A DNA stretch of 64,000 nt from CALVNN01 sp964393975 (GCA_964393975.1 CAYMVO010000004.1:7346-71345), one strand, 5' to 3'. Positions 53,013-61,979 are shown, counted from the stretch's first letter. The notes: a model not told the origin generated them from the sequence alone. Translations and numbers: made by a program.

Positions 53013-54287
53013 ATGAACATTTTACAAATTATTGACAAAAAGAGAAATGGACTTTCCTTGAGCGAAGAGGAAATCAATTATTTTATAAAAGGATACGTCG
53101 ATGAAGATATACAAGACTATCAAGCAAGCGCACTCCTTATGGCGATTTGCATAAATGGTATGAATGATGAGGAATCGGTCTATCTCACAAACGCTATGAT
53201 TGAGTCGGGTGATACGCTTGATTTGTCTAGCATTAGCGGTATAAAAGTAGACAAACATTCCACAGGTGGTGTGAGTGATACGACATCTATTTGCTTGGTA
53301 CCACTACTTGCGTGCAAAGGGCTAAAAGTCGCTAAAATGAGCGGTCGTGGTCTAGGTCATACGGGCGGGACACTAGACAAACTATCTGTCTTTGACGGCA
53401 TCAAACTAGATAGACAAGCGGACGAGATTTGTAAAATCGTGGAGCGTGTCGGTGGCGTGATTGTGTCGCAAACGGGAAATCTCGCACCAGCTGATAAAAA
53501 GCTTTACGCCCTTAGAGACGCTACATCTACAGTACAAAGCATTCCTCTTGTGGCGAGTTCGGTTATGAGTAAAAAGATAGCGTCAGGTAATGATATTATC
53601 GTGCTAGATATAAAGGTCGGCGAAGGCGCTTTTATGAAAAATAACGAGGAAGCAAGACACTTGGCAAGACTATGTATTGAGATAGGTAGAGCGCACAATA
53701 AAAAGACTAGCGCCGTTATCAGTGATATGAACGCACCTCTAGGAAATACTGTCGGTTGCGCCCTTGAGACTATGGAGTCAATAGGTGTGCTTAGAGGCGA
53801 AAAAGGTAGACTGACCGATTTGGTTTTCGTGCTTTATAGAGAAATATTAAAGCACGCTGGTATGACGACTAGTAGAGAGGAATTTGACGAGTTGATTGCT
53901 AGCGGTGCGCCGTTAGACAAATTGAAAGAAATCATATCCGCTTTAGGTGGTAGCGTTGAGTTTTTTGATAAGACGCTCACCCCAAATGCGACCTTCAAGG
54001 CACAAAAAGAAGGTTACATCACCGCTATCACACCTACAAAACTAGGTTTGCTGGTAAATGATTTAGGTGGCGGTAGAAAAAATAAGACCGATAGTATAAA
54101 TACAAATGTCGGTATCAAGCTTTTAGTACACATCGGTGATTATGTCACAAAAGATACGGTGATAGCTGAGGGTTACGATATAAAAGACTCGCAACTAGAC
54201 TTTGTCCAAACCGAACTAAATAATCTTATCAAAATAGACTCGCAAAACACCACCACTCCGCCTCTTGTCGTGGAAATAATAGACTAA
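53013..54287 (+). CDS. pdp: Pyrimidine-nucleoside (thymidine) phosphorylase
   Basis: 424 residues. 'GIKVDKHSTGGVSDTTSICL', 'MSGRGLGHTGGTLDKLSVFD' (phosphate site), 'NLAPADKKLYALRDATSTVQ', 'VGEGAFMKNNEEARHLARLC'. Cleaves thymidine/uridine to base and (deoxy)ribose-1-P. Whether DeoA or Pdp cannot be told. AGGAGG upstream; single gene. Confidence 0.95.
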   Translation: MNILQIIDKKRNGLSLSEEEINYFIKGYVDEDIQDYQASALLMAICINGMNDEESVYLTNAMIESGDTLDLSSISGIKVDKHSTGGVSDTTSICLVPLLACKGLKVAKMSGRGLGHTGGTLDKLSVFDGIKLDRQADEICKIVERVGGVIVSQTGNLAPADKKLYALRDATSTVQSIPLVASSVMSKKIASGNDIIVLDIKVGEGAFMKNNEEARHLARLCIEIGRAHNKKTSAVISDMNAPLGNTVGCALETMESIGVLRGEKGRLTDLVFVLYREILKHAGMTTSREEFDELIASGAPLDKLKEIISALGGSVEFFDKTLTPNATFKAQKEGYITAITPTKLGLLVNDLGGGRKNKTDSINTNVGIKLLVHIGDYVTKDTVIAEGYDIKDSQLDFVQTELNNLIKIDSQNTTTPPLVVEIID

Positions 54288-54369
54288 GACCTAAAACAAA
54301 CTATCAAAGTATACTAGTTGCTCTATTTTACGTTAAAGTCAAATGTTTTAAAACAATCATTTTTGGTCT

Positions 54370-54397
54370 AAAATACTTCAGCAATGGAGTATTTTTT
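54370..54397 (+). terminator. Terminator of pdp
   Basis: AAAATACT pairs with AGTATTTT, followed by TT. Confidence 0.7.
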
Positions 54398-54495
54398 GCT
54401 AGTTTCAAAAGTGCTAATTTGATGTTGACTTTTTTATATTTTATTGTATAATAAAATTGTATCAATGATAAAGATTATTATTTAGAGAGGATATT

Positions 54496-55290
54496 ATGAG
54501 AGAAAGTTTGAGATATTTGAGAATTGGTAATTATGCAAAACGTCAAGAATATACAAAGGTGGCAGATATTTTATATGGTGAACTTTTTCGTAAAGTTCGC
54601 AATCTTATGAGCGAAGATGAAAGAGTGAAAGAGATAAGCACCGAAATAGAAGAGAATAATGAAACTTTTTTTGACAAAGAAAGAGAATGGGCATTTCAAA
54701 GTAACTATGGTCCTAAGAGTGGTTCTGATGAAATTTATGCAGATTGGCGTTTTAATCCAGAGCGTTATAACACCTATATAAGATATACTTGCCATTTTGA
54801 CGATGTCCTTAGTGAGATTTTATCAAAAAAAGATAGACTTCAAAAAGGATTTCATTTTCATAAAAAAGCCAAACTTGTTGAAGTAGATAATGAATTAGAA
54901 CATGTATATAAGTCACAAGAATATTGGCTAAAGGTTAGAGAAAAAGAAGAAACATTTAAAAAAATATGGCAAAAAGATGGGGAATTTTATGATATAAATA
55001 AAGATAAAATTCAAGAATTGATACAAATCAGCATTCCTTATATAGAAAAAACAGTCAAAGAGTGCTTGGATAATCACCCTGAATTTATGCTGTATGAGTT
55101 TGATACTTTTGATATTGACTCAGTTAGACACTTTTTACCAATTTCTAGTAAAAGTGATAATAAAGATATGTTTGACACATATTCACAAACGCTTACAGAA
55201 ATAGTAAAAAATGAACAAGACTCTAGAGTTCTTGTAGCAGAACATAAAAACCAAAGAAGTGAACACAAACAAGAAGAAATGAGTAGATAA
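54496..55290 (+). CDS. Unknown charged helical protein
   Basis: 264 residues, rich in Lys/Glu, helical, no signal. 'SLRYLRIGNYAKRQEYTKVA', 'AFQSNYGPKSGSDEIYADWR', 'EEMSR' end. GAGAGGA before the ATG. No family recognised. It lies between housekeeping genes and the second DUF4143 ATPase, an accessory position. Confidence 0.65.
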   Translation: MRESLRYLRIGNYAKRQEYTKVADILYGELFRKVRNLMSEDERVKEISTEIEENNETFFDKEREWAFQSNYGPKSGSDEIYADWRFNPERYNTYIRYTCHFDDVLSEILSKKDRLQKGFHFHKKAKLVEVDNELEHVYKSQEYWLKVREKEETFKKIWQKDGEFYDINKDKIQELIQISIPYIEKTVKECLDNHPEFMLYEFDTFDIDSVRHFLPISSKSDNKDMFDTYSQTLTEIVKNEQDSRVLVAEHKNQRSEHKQEEMSR

Positions 55291-55472
55291 ATCATAAAAA
55301 ACCTTGCAAAATGTAGCAAATCTCATTTTCGCACCGCAAAAATAAAAACATTTTGACGCAATTTCAGCACAAAAAAATTGCTCCTTTTGTAAGCACATAC
55401 TCATCTATTAAAAATGTATTAGACTTGTATTTTACGATGTCTATAAACTCATTATTTTAGCACATTTTACAT

Positions 55473-55499
55473 AAAAACGCCTATTTTGAGGCGTTTTTT
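55473..55499. terminator. Bidirectional terminator
   Basis: AAAAACGCCT pairs with AGGCGTTTTTT. Confidence 0.75.
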
Positions 55500-55524
55500 C
55501 ACAAAAGTCGTTCCACTTTCGTGC

Positions 55525-55551
55525 AAAACCACTTGCCTTTACCCTTTTTTT
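55525..55551. repeat. 27-bp direct repeat, copy A
   Basis: AAAACCACTTGCC-TTTACCCTTTTTTT. Contains the -35 (TTGCCT) and part of the spacer of the ATPase promoter (-10 TATAGT at 55556, 17 bp). Copy B at 56915-56941 is identical. Confidence 0.85.
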
Positions 55552-55561
55552 GTGATATAGT
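55533..55561 (+). promoter_or_regulatory. Promoter of ATPase copy 2
   Basis: TTGCCT, 17 bp, TATAGT; AATGGAGG lies before the ATG at 55583. Confidence 0.7.
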
Positions 55562-55582
55562 ACTATTGAATGGAGGCGATTT

Positions 55583-56881
55583 ATGAAAAGATTGATTGAA
55601 AAACAATTATTAAATTGGAAAAATAGTTTTGACAGAAAACCACTTTTAGTATATGGTGCTAGACAAGTCGGCAAGACTTACTCTATAGTTGAGTTTGGAA
55701 AAAACAATTACACAAACATTGTTTATTTCAACTTTGAGGGCAACACCTCTTTGAGTGATATTTTTCTTAAAGACTTGGAACCTACACAAATCATCACATC
55801 ATTAGAGGCTTTATCAGGGCAAAAGATTTACAAGGGGGACACTTTGATAATATTTGATGAAGTTCAAGAATGCGAAAGGGCATTGACTTCTTTAAAGTAC
55901 TTTTATGAGAAGGAACCAAACTATCACATAATCTCCGCTGGTAGTCTACTAGGACTCGCTATCAATCGTGGTAAATTTTCTTTTCCTGTCGGCAAAGTTA
56001 ATATTATCACTATGTATCCATTAAACTTTGAAGAATTCCTTATGGCATTTGATAGATATGATTTGATTAGTCTTATTAGTGAGGCGTTTAAAAATAACAC
56101 CCCTTTAGCAGAACCAATACATCAATTATGTTTAGATTTTTATCATCAATACCTAGCGATTGGTGGTATGCCCGCAGTGGTAAAAGCGTATCTTGACACA
56201 AAAGACTACGATTATGTCCGCATAGCACAAAGCGAAATCCAAAGCAACTATTACAGTGATATGACCAAATACACCGACCTAAAAGAAAGCAATAAAATAA
56301 TTGCGACTTATCGCAGTATTCCTAGTCAACTCGCTAAAGAAAATCACAAATTTCAATATTCTATTATTGGTAGCAACGCAAGAGCAAGAGATTATGAGAC
56401 TGCTCTTGACTGGCTAAAGACTGCAGGTATTGTTTATAGTTGCAACAAAGTAAAAGAGGGTAATTATCCTATTAAAATATATGAAGATTTTACATCATAC
56501 AAAATATATATGAGTGATGTAGGCTTACTCGCTTGTAGTCTAGATATGACCATTCAAAGTATATTGACTAATAATATCTCAAGTAACGCAAAAGGCGCTA
56601 TCGCTGAAAATTATGTTATGCAACAACTAGTCTCTTTGCAATTAACACCTTATTATTGGGAATCGAACGGCAAAGCGGAAGTAGATTTTGTCATTCAACT
56701 AGACTCAAATGTTATACCTATTGAGTGTAAATATGCAGATAATGTACAAGCAAAAAGTTTGAAAATCTACACACAAAAATACAACCCCAAATATACCGTG
56801 CGTGTATCAAGCAAAAATTTTGGTTTTGAAAACAATATAAAATCAATTCCTTTATACGCAATATTTTGCTTGAACAAATAA
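55583..56881 (+). CDS. AAA_14/DUF4143 ATPase, copy 2
   Basis: 432 residues. Walker A 'LLVYGARQVGKTYSIVEFGK' (about 19-38), Walker B 'DTLIIFDEVQECERALTSLK', 'ISAGSLLGLAINRGKFSFPV' and the arginine/sensor part 'GKVNIITMYPLNFEEFLMAF'. The DUF4143 C-terminal part ends with a PDDEXK-like core 'NGKAEVDFVIQLDSNVIPIE' then 'CKY'. Paralogue of the gene at 32456, but clearly diverged (GAR versus GIR start). Flanked by identical 27-bp repeats. Function of the family is unknown. Confidence 0.88.
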   Translation: MKRLIEKQLLNWKNSFDRKPLLVYGARQVGKTYSIVEFGKNNYTNIVYFNFEGNTSLSDIFLKDLEPTQIITSLEALSGQKIYKGDTLIIFDEVQECERALTSLKYFYEKEPNYHIISAGSLLGLAINRGKFSFPVGKVNIITMYPLNFEEFLMAFDRYDLISLISEAFKNNTPLAEPIHQLCLDFYHQYLAIGGMPAVVKAYLDTKDYDYVRIAQSEIQSNYYSDMTKYTDLKESNKIIATYRSIPSQLAKENHKFQYSIIGSNARARDYETALDWLKTAGIVYSCNKVKEGNYPIKIYEDFTSYKIYMSDVGLLACSLDMTIQSILTNNISSNAKGAIAENYVMQQLVSLQLTPYYWESNGKAEVDFVIQLDSNVIPIECKYADNVQAKSLKIYTQKYNPKYTVRVSSKNFGFENNIKSIPLYAIFCLNK

Positions 56882-56914
56882 TTTTATAACACCCATACAT
56901 TACTAATCTTTTAT

Positions 56915-56941
56915 AAAACCACTTGCCTTTACCCTTTTTTT
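56915..56941. repeat. 27-bp direct repeat, copy B
   Basis: Identical to 55525-55551 over all 27 bases; 34 bp past the ATPase stop. It lacks a good -10 downstream. Confidence 0.85.
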
Positions 56942-56968
56942 ATTGCTTACTAATATATAAATAGCTGG

Positions 56969-57670
56969 TTAGTTTATAAAATTTTTTAAAGATGTTTCAA
57001 ATGAGGCGTCTTTTTTAGATAAAATCAAGTCGATTTTACCTGCTCCGCAAAACGAGTCATCCAAAAAGGTACTCACCCTTTTTGCGACGCCGAATTTATT
57101 TTCTAGCCAAGTCACCTCGCCGTTAAGCGTAGAGGTAATTTGTTTTTTTATAAAGCTATAATGCGTGCAACCTAAAATGATGTTTTTAAACCCGCTAAGA
57201 CCATTCAATTTGTCTCTTAAATAAGTAATTGTGATATCAAGGTTGTTAAGATTTTTATCAATCAATGTAGATAGTCCGTCCATAGGCAAAATAGTTATGT
57301 TTTTGTTTCCTTTTAAAACCTTGCACCATTTAGCAGTAAACGGTGTACATAGCGCGAGTGCTGGCTCATTTACCTTTACGTTTGGCTCAGTGCCGACAAT
57401 AGGAACGCCAATCTTCGCCCTCAAAAAATCTATACATCCAACGGTCAAAGTGTTACACGCTAGCACAATCAGTCCTATATCGTATTTATTCAAAAAAGTT
57501 ATAATATTTTTGTATGTGACATCACACAAAAAGTCCTTATCCTTATCACCAAACGGTGCGTTTTTATTGTCAACAAACACCAAAATGTCCACATTTTTAT
57601 TTGATTTTCTGATTTCATTTAGTACGCTTATAGCACCGACACCGCTATCTATCAAAAGTATCTTTTTCAT
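56969..57670 (-). CDS. murI: Glutamate racemase
   Basis: 233 residues, about 30 fewer than usual. 'LLIDSGVGAISVLNEIRKSN', catalytic Cys72 in 'IVLACNTLTV' and Cys168 in 'NIILGCTHYSFIKKQI', with 'GVPIVGTEPNVKV'. Provides D-Glu for peptidoglycan. The two active cysteines argue for an active enzyme. Confidence 0.88.
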   Translation of the reverse strand: MKKILLIDSGVGAISVLNEIRKSNKNVDILVFVDNKNAPFGDKDKDFLCDVTYKNIITFLNKYDIGLIVLACNTLTVGCIDFLRAKIGVPIVGTEPNVKVNEPALALCTPFTAKWCKVLKGNKNITILPMDGLSTLIDKNLNNLDITITYLRDKLNGLSGFKNIILGCTHYSFIKKQITSTLNGEVTWLENKFGVAKRVSTFLDDSFCGAGKIDLILSKKDASFETSLKNFIN

Positions 57671-57703
57671 AAAATTATATATGAAAATCGCCCTTTAAAC
57701 GTG

Positions 57704-58561
57704 TCATTTCAATACTGCTTTTTGCATTTCAATATCCACCCCCAAGACCGCAAGATTTATGCTAGACGCAATGATTTCAGCGTTTAATCTCACCAAAGAG
57801 TCTATATCTTTCGGCGTTACTAAAAAGTTATTTATATTTTTTATAATTGATTGATTGTGCAATTCGCTTTGCTCACTTAATGTTTTTAGCACATCCGATA
57901 CAATCGTCTCAGTCTTCACCACTAGCGGTACACCGATAGTAATAGTTTTCACACCTAAATATTTGGAGTCTATCAGCGTTTTACCCTCACCCACTCCCCC
58001 GCCAGCAATTAGCCCCAAGTCGCATATCTGGATAGACACGCCTAGTCTCGCCGTACTAAGCGCGCATAGCGAGTCCACCAAAATGACTAGGTCAGGTCGG
58101 ACGCTTGCTGTAACGCTTTTGATAAGTCTTGCACTATCAATACCCGTCTGTCCAAACACATTAGGACAAAATGATAATATTTTATGCCCGCACTCCACCG
58201 CTTGTCCTACGATTAATTTTGAGGTCACCCGCGCGCCCAAACTATCGCACACAAGATTTTGATTGCCGAGTCCCACCACCAAGATAGTATTTGGTTTATT
58301 TAAATTTATTTTTTTGCCGATAGTGGTTTTTAAATATGACGCTACTAGCGTAATCATATAATCACTTACAATAGGTGATAAAAGATTTAGATTTGGACAT
58401 TCCAAAAAATAATAATTCCCACGATTTAACCCGTACTTTTGTTGCTTTCGTGTCGAATTGATATTTACTACGACCTCCTTACAACCATATTTGAGTTTAT
58501 CATTGTGTTTTGCTAGTTTGTCCGTGCATTTTTCGCACGCCAAATCAGTAAATAACCCCAT
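57704..58561 (-). CDS. gpr: Spore germination protease GPR
   Basis: 285 residues, shorter than GPR (about 370). 'GLFTDLACEKC' fits the TDLAxE propeptide cleavage site; the core is 'TILVVGLGNQNLVCDSLGAR', 'NVFGQTGIDSARLIKSVTAS', 'PDLVILVDSLCALSTARLGV', 'SIQICDLGLIAGGGVGEGKT' and 'IGVPLVVKTETIVSDVL'. GPR degrades SASPs on germination. Neighbourhood with rpsT (divergent) is the Bacillota arrangement. Two metal- or acid-type Asp near 'VDSLCAL' and 'CDLGL' remain. Confidence 0.87.
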   Translation of the reverse strand: MGLFTDLACEKCTDKLAKHNDKLKYGCKEVVVNINSTRKQQKYGLNRGNYYFLECPNLNLLSPIVSDYMITLVASYLKTTIGKKINLNKPNTILVVGLGNQNLVCDSLGARVTSKLIVGQAVECGHKILSFCPNVFGQTGIDSARLIKSVTASVRPDLVILVDSLCALSTARLGVSIQICDLGLIAGGGVGEGKTLIDSKYLGVKTITIGVPLVVKTETIVSDVLKTLSEQSELHNQSIIKNINNFLVTPKDIDSLVRLNAEIIASSINLAVLGVDIEMQKAVLK

Positions 58562-58586
58562 AAAACCACTTCCTTTTACATTTTTT
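58562..58586. repeat. Degenerate third copy of the 27-bp repeat
   Basis: AAAACCACTTCCTTTTACAT and TTTTT, about 22 of 26 positions as in copies A/B. On the minus strand it holds the ribosome site (AAAGGAAG) of gpr. Confidence 0.4.
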
Positions 58587-58618
58587 CAAAATTATTGTGT
58601 GTAAATCGCAAAAAAATA

Positions 58619-58647
58619 TTGCATTTTTTTAAATAATATGATAGACT
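58619..58647 (+). promoter_or_regulatory. Promoter of rpsT
   Basis: TTGCAT, 17 bp, TAGACT. Confidence 0.6.
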
Positions 58648-58688
58648 AATCTAGTATAAAAATTAAAAAATTACACAAGGAGAATAAA

Positions 58689-58952
58689 ATGCCTAATATC
58701 AAATCAGCAATCAAGAGAGTTGATGTTACTAGCAAGAAGACTCTTGAGAACAAAATGATCAAGAGCGAAATCGCTACTATGAGCAAAAAACTAAAAGCAT
58801 TAGTTGCTAACGGCGAGATTGAGTCAGCAAAAGCACTTCTTCCAGAAGTTATTTCATTGATCGACTCAGCACAAAGCAAAGGTACTTTGCACGCTAACAA
58901 CGCTAGTAGAAAAGTATCAAAATTGACTCTTTTAGTTAATAACGCAAAGTAA
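58689..58952 (+). CDS. rpsT: Ribosomal protein S20
   Basis: 87 residues. 'MPNIKSAIKRVDVTSKKTLE', 'LIDSAQSKGTLHANNASRKV' end. AAGGAG upstream. Binds 16S rRNA body. Stable, high-expression codon use. Confidence 0.96.
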   Translation: MPNIKSAIKRVDVTSKKTLENKMIKSEIATMSKKLKALVANGEIESAKALLPEVISLIDSAQSKGTLHANNASRKVSKLTLLVNNAK

Positions 58953-58958
58953 CTAAAA

Positions 58959-58990
58959 CGGCTAAGGGTTTCACCCCTTAGTCTTTTTTT
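58959..58990 (+). terminator. Terminator of rpsT
   Basis: GGCTAAGGG pairs with CCCCTTAGTC, followed by TTTTTTT. Confidence 0.85.
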
Positions 58991-59167
58991 GTATTTTTAT
59001 ATCAATATTATATTAGTAAACTCATTAAAATCGGGTAGCTTTTACGCCTCCTCACCTAAAAATTTTGTAAAAGCGGGTAGATATAAGTCCTTACACTTAA
59101 AGACTTTAGTGATTTAGATACTTTTTAAGTATTAGCACCAAAAAAACTTTGATAGCTTAACGTTTAC

Positions 59168-59202
59168 AAAAAAGTCATTGCCAAATATAGCAACAACTTT
59201 TT
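59168..59202 (-). terminator. Terminator of the heptose operon
   Basis: Minus strand AAAAAGTtgTTGC pairs with GCAAtgACTTTTTT. Between 59005 and 59160 a CGGGTAG pair and AGCTTTTAC/GTAAAAGCG arms are noted but unexplained. Confidence 0.75.
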
Positions 59203-59204
59203 CA

Positions 59205-60503
59205 TTATTTATTTAAAACAAAATCAACCGCATCACTCAAACTTTTTGCACTATAAGTACACGGCATCTTGACCTCGTCCAACTCCGCATTTGGTACGCG
59301 AATTTGCGTAATCTTTGCATTTTTACCCGTCATAATATCCGTATTGCTATCACCGATTATAACGCATTTTGAAAGGTCGAGATTGTAATCTTCTACTGCT
59401 TTTAATAGCATTCCAATTTTAGGTTTACGGCACTCGCAATCAAACTTTAGCTCTTTGACTTCGCCCTCAAACCCGCTACGTTGATGATGTGGACAATAAT
59501 ACACTCCGTCCACAAAAGCACCACACTCACCTAGCAGAGTCTCCATTTTATTCATAATGGTATCTTGCATTTCAAAACTACACTCACCTCTTGCTATCAC
59601 AGGTTGATTGCTCACGACAATAGCAAGGTATTCGCTCTTATTCAATCTCTTTAGACTATCCGCGACATCATCGATTAGTTTGAATTGTTTTTCATCTCTT
59701 AAGTATCCTACATACTCATTAATCACGCCGTCTCTATCCAAAAAAACCGCTTTTTGCTTATTCTTTAGACACTTTTTCATAGGAAGCTCGTTATCAATAT
59801 CTTTTCCCGCCGAATAATATCTCTCAGCTGTACCGACGTCTCTAATATATTCAGGTGTTTTATAGGCGTAGACTCTTTCGCCGTCTTCAATCAGTTTGCG
59901 GATAAAATCATTCTCCATAGAGACGTTTTTAATTGTGTCAAAATAATATAGCGCCTTAGGATTTATGATAAAAAACCCCGCATTGACATTGTTTTTGTAA
60001 TAAAAATCACGCACCGTGCCCTTTTTATTTATCTCTAGCACTCTATTTTCCTTGTCGGTCATTATCAAATCGCTATCATAAGGATGCGAATTTGGATGCG
60101 TTAGAAGAGTCGCTATAGCGTTATGTTTTTTGTGAAAATCTAACATTCTAGCAATATCTATCTCAAACAGCGCATCACCATTACACACGACAAAATCACT
60201 ATCCATTTTGTCTTTTACATAGAAAAGCGCGCCACCCGAACCTAGTGGCTCATCCTCCGCAATATAATTAATTTTAACGCCAAAACGCTCACCCTCGCCA
60301 AAATACTCAATGATTTTTTCTTTCATATAACCGACCGAAATATACACTTCGTCCACGCCATTTGACCTAAGGCTCTCAATAGTGTATTGAAGAAGAGGTT
60401 TCCCCTTTAACATCACCATAGGTTTTGGTAGCAAATCTTTTGTAATATCTCTTAGGCGTGTACCCTTACCGCCCGCTATTATAAATGCTTTTAATCTACT
60501 CAT
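59205..60503 (-). CDS. Fused nucleotidyltransferase-HAD phosphatase (HddC-GmhB-like)
   Basis: 432 residues from ATG 60503, which overlaps hddA's TGA (ATGA). Residues 1-230: sugar-nucleotidyltransferase 'AFIIAGGKGTRLRDITKDLL' then 'PKPMV', 'LGSGGALFYVKDKMDSDFVV', 'NGDALFEID'. Residues about 252-432: HAD phosphatase 'AVFLDRDGVINEYVGYL', 'VVSNQPVIARGE', 'YYCPHHQRSGFEG', 'CECRKPKIGMLLKAVEDY' and 'CVIIGDSNTDIMTGKNAKI' (GmhB with its zinc Cys/His loop). The two steps of GDP-D-glycero-alpha-D-manno-heptose synthesis would be joined. gmhA is not in the window. Confidence 0.85.
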   Translation of the reverse strand: MSRLKAFIIAGGKGTRLRDITKDLLPKPMVMLKGKPLLQYTIESLRSNGVDEVYISVGYMKEKIIEYFGEGERFGVKINYIAEDEPLGSGGALFYVKDKMDSDFVVCNGDALFEIDIARMLDFHKKHNAIATLLTHPNSHPYDSDLIMTDKENRVLEINKKGTVRDFYYKNNVNAGFFIINPKALYYFDTIKNVSMENDFIRKLIEDGERVYAYKTPEYIRDVGTAERYYSAGKDIDNELPMKKCLKNKQKAVFLDRDGVINEYVGYLRDEKQFKLIDDVADSLKRLNKSEYLAIVVSNQPVIARGECSFEMQDTIMNKMETLLGECGAFVDGVYYCPHHQRSGFEGEVKELKFDCECRKPKIGMLLKAVEDYNLDLSKCVIIGDSNTDIMTGKNAKITQIRVPNAELDEVKMPCTYSAKSLSDAVDFVLNK

Positions 60504-61531
60504 TTTATCACCCAACTCTCCGCGCCAGTCTCAGTAAACTTTACAGGATACACCTTCCCTGGTAAAGTCTGCATCGCGTCAATCAATCTTTGTCTATCAA
60601 TAGGATCAGCATAAAGCATCAAAAACCCACCACCGCCAGCGCCCGATACTTTGACCGCGCTAGCACCATTTGCGATAGCAAAATTGATAGTATCGTCTAG
60701 CTCTTTATTGCTAATGATTGAGGAAGTCTTTTTCTTATTTTCCCAAGTCTCCCTCAAAATATCCGCAAACCCAACGAGATTACCCACCAATACTGCGTCT
60801 TTCATTTCATAGGAATATGCCTTTAATTTGTACATTGCGTCTAGCGTCTTATCATTGTTTTGCTTTGTATTTTTGATTTGTTCATCAATGATTCTCGACG
60901 AACTCCTACTCTTGCCACTATAATACAAAATGATAGAACATTCAAGTTCATTAACAATCTTTTTCTCCACTCGTAACGGGTTCACCACCGTAGTTTTATC
61001 GGTCTTAAACTCCATCATATTAAACCCGCCAAACACTGCCGAGTACTGGTCTTGCTTGCCACCAGAAAGGTTTAAATCGTTCCTTTCTATATCATACGCA
61101 AGCCACGCTTTTTCGTACTGCGATAGCCCTAGCCCTAGCCACTTATCAAACGCCTCTAGTATCGCTACCACCATAGTAGATGAAGTCCCAAGTCCCGAAC
61201 CTACAGGTGCATCATTACTCGTACTCATTGTGAAAGAGAGAGGTTTGCCCCCGTTAAAATCTTTCACTATCCTATTGTAAACCCCCTTATGCAGTATAAG
61301 GTTATTATTTTCTATCTCAAAATGAGGTACCGCATCTGTCTCAATGCTATTATTATTGTCATAAGCTACAATCTTTATCTTGTTGTCGTCACGAGGTATA
61401 ATAGTACAATACGCATACATACCTATTGTGACATTAAACACCGCACCCCCGTGTAAATCACTAAAACTAGGTAAATCTGTACCCCCACCCGCAAGTCCCA
61501 GTCTAAGTGGTGCCCTACTTCTTATTTGCAT
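60500..61531 (-). CDS. hddA: D-glycero-alpha-D-manno-heptose-7-phosphate kinase (HddA-like, GHMP)
   Basis: 343 residues. 'RSRAPLRLGLAGGGTDLPSF', 'DAPVGSGLGTSSTMVVAILE' (GHMP ATP loop) and 'AVKVSGAGGGGFLMLY' (C-terminal motif). First of two coupled genes of the GDP-heptose route. Alternative: fucokinase-like GHMP, less likely given the neighbour. Confidence 0.88.
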   Translation of the reverse strand: MQIRSRAPLRLGLAGGGTDLPSFSDLHGGAVFNVTIGMYAYCTIIPRDDNKIKIVAYDNNNSIETDAVPHFEIENNNLILHKGVYNRIVKDFNGGKPLSFTMSTSNDAPVGSGLGTSSTMVVAILEAFDKWLGLGLSQYEKAWLAYDIERNDLNLSGGKQDQYSAVFGGFNMMEFKTDKTTVVNPLRVEKKIVNELECSIILYYSGKSRSSSRIIDEQIKNTKQNNDKTLDAMYKLKAYSYEMKDAVLVGNLVGFADILRETWENKKKTSSIISNKELDDTINFAIANGASAVKVSGAGGGGFLMLYADPIDRQRLIDAMQTLPGKVYPVKFTETGAESWVIK

Positions 61532-61938
61532 AAAAATCTCCTTTGCAATAAATTGAAGAATTAATTTAATAAATCTTCATTACATTTTACCACAAACCGC
61601 CTAATAAATCAACCTCAAAACGCCAACCTCCACAAAACTAAACAAAACTAAACTAAACTAAACACATACACCGCTCGCTACACTACGTACTATATACACC
61701 GTTCGCTACGCCACAAACTACTAACTACAAACCCCAACACTACACTACACTACACTACACTACACTACACTACATATTAGATACGCCAAACCACAAACCA
61801 ACTACTAACTGCCAACCACTAACTACTAACTGCCAACTACCACCTATACACCCTCGCTAAACTACCAAACACACAACAAATCTCACCACCTGCTTCTATT
61901 ATACACTCGCCTCATTACTAATTGCAAATCACATCGCC
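61532..61938. repeat. G-poor low-complexity tract with ACTAC repeats
   Basis: Between 61621 and 61920 only 14 of 300 plus-strand bases are G. Contains about seven ACTAC units (61739-61773), AAACT units (about 61635-61662), and repeats such as ACACCGYTCGCTAC and ACTAACTGCCAAC. No coding frame. The minus strand is correspondingly G/T-rich. Confidence 0.75.
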
Positions 61939-61972
61939 AAAAAAATATCAGCCCCCCTTTTTTGCTGATATC
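61939..61972 (-). terminator. Terminator behind the methylase genes
   Basis: Minus strand GATATCAGC pairs with GCTGATATT, followed by T run. Part of the direct repeat at 61955-61979. Confidence 0.8.
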
Positions 61973-61979
61973 TTATTTA
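61955..61979. repeat. 25-bp direct repeat, left copy
   Basis: CCCCTTTTTTGCTG-ATATCTTATTTA, with the second copy at 63336-63360 (one T shorter). The two copies enclose the Dam gene and methylase fragment. Confidence 0.75.

Noticed and set aside
59030..59130. Structured RNA suggested by CGGGTAG pairs and GCTTTTAC/GTAAAAGC arms
   Set aside because: Long loop, no promoter or terminator that fits; left as unexplained intergenic DNA.
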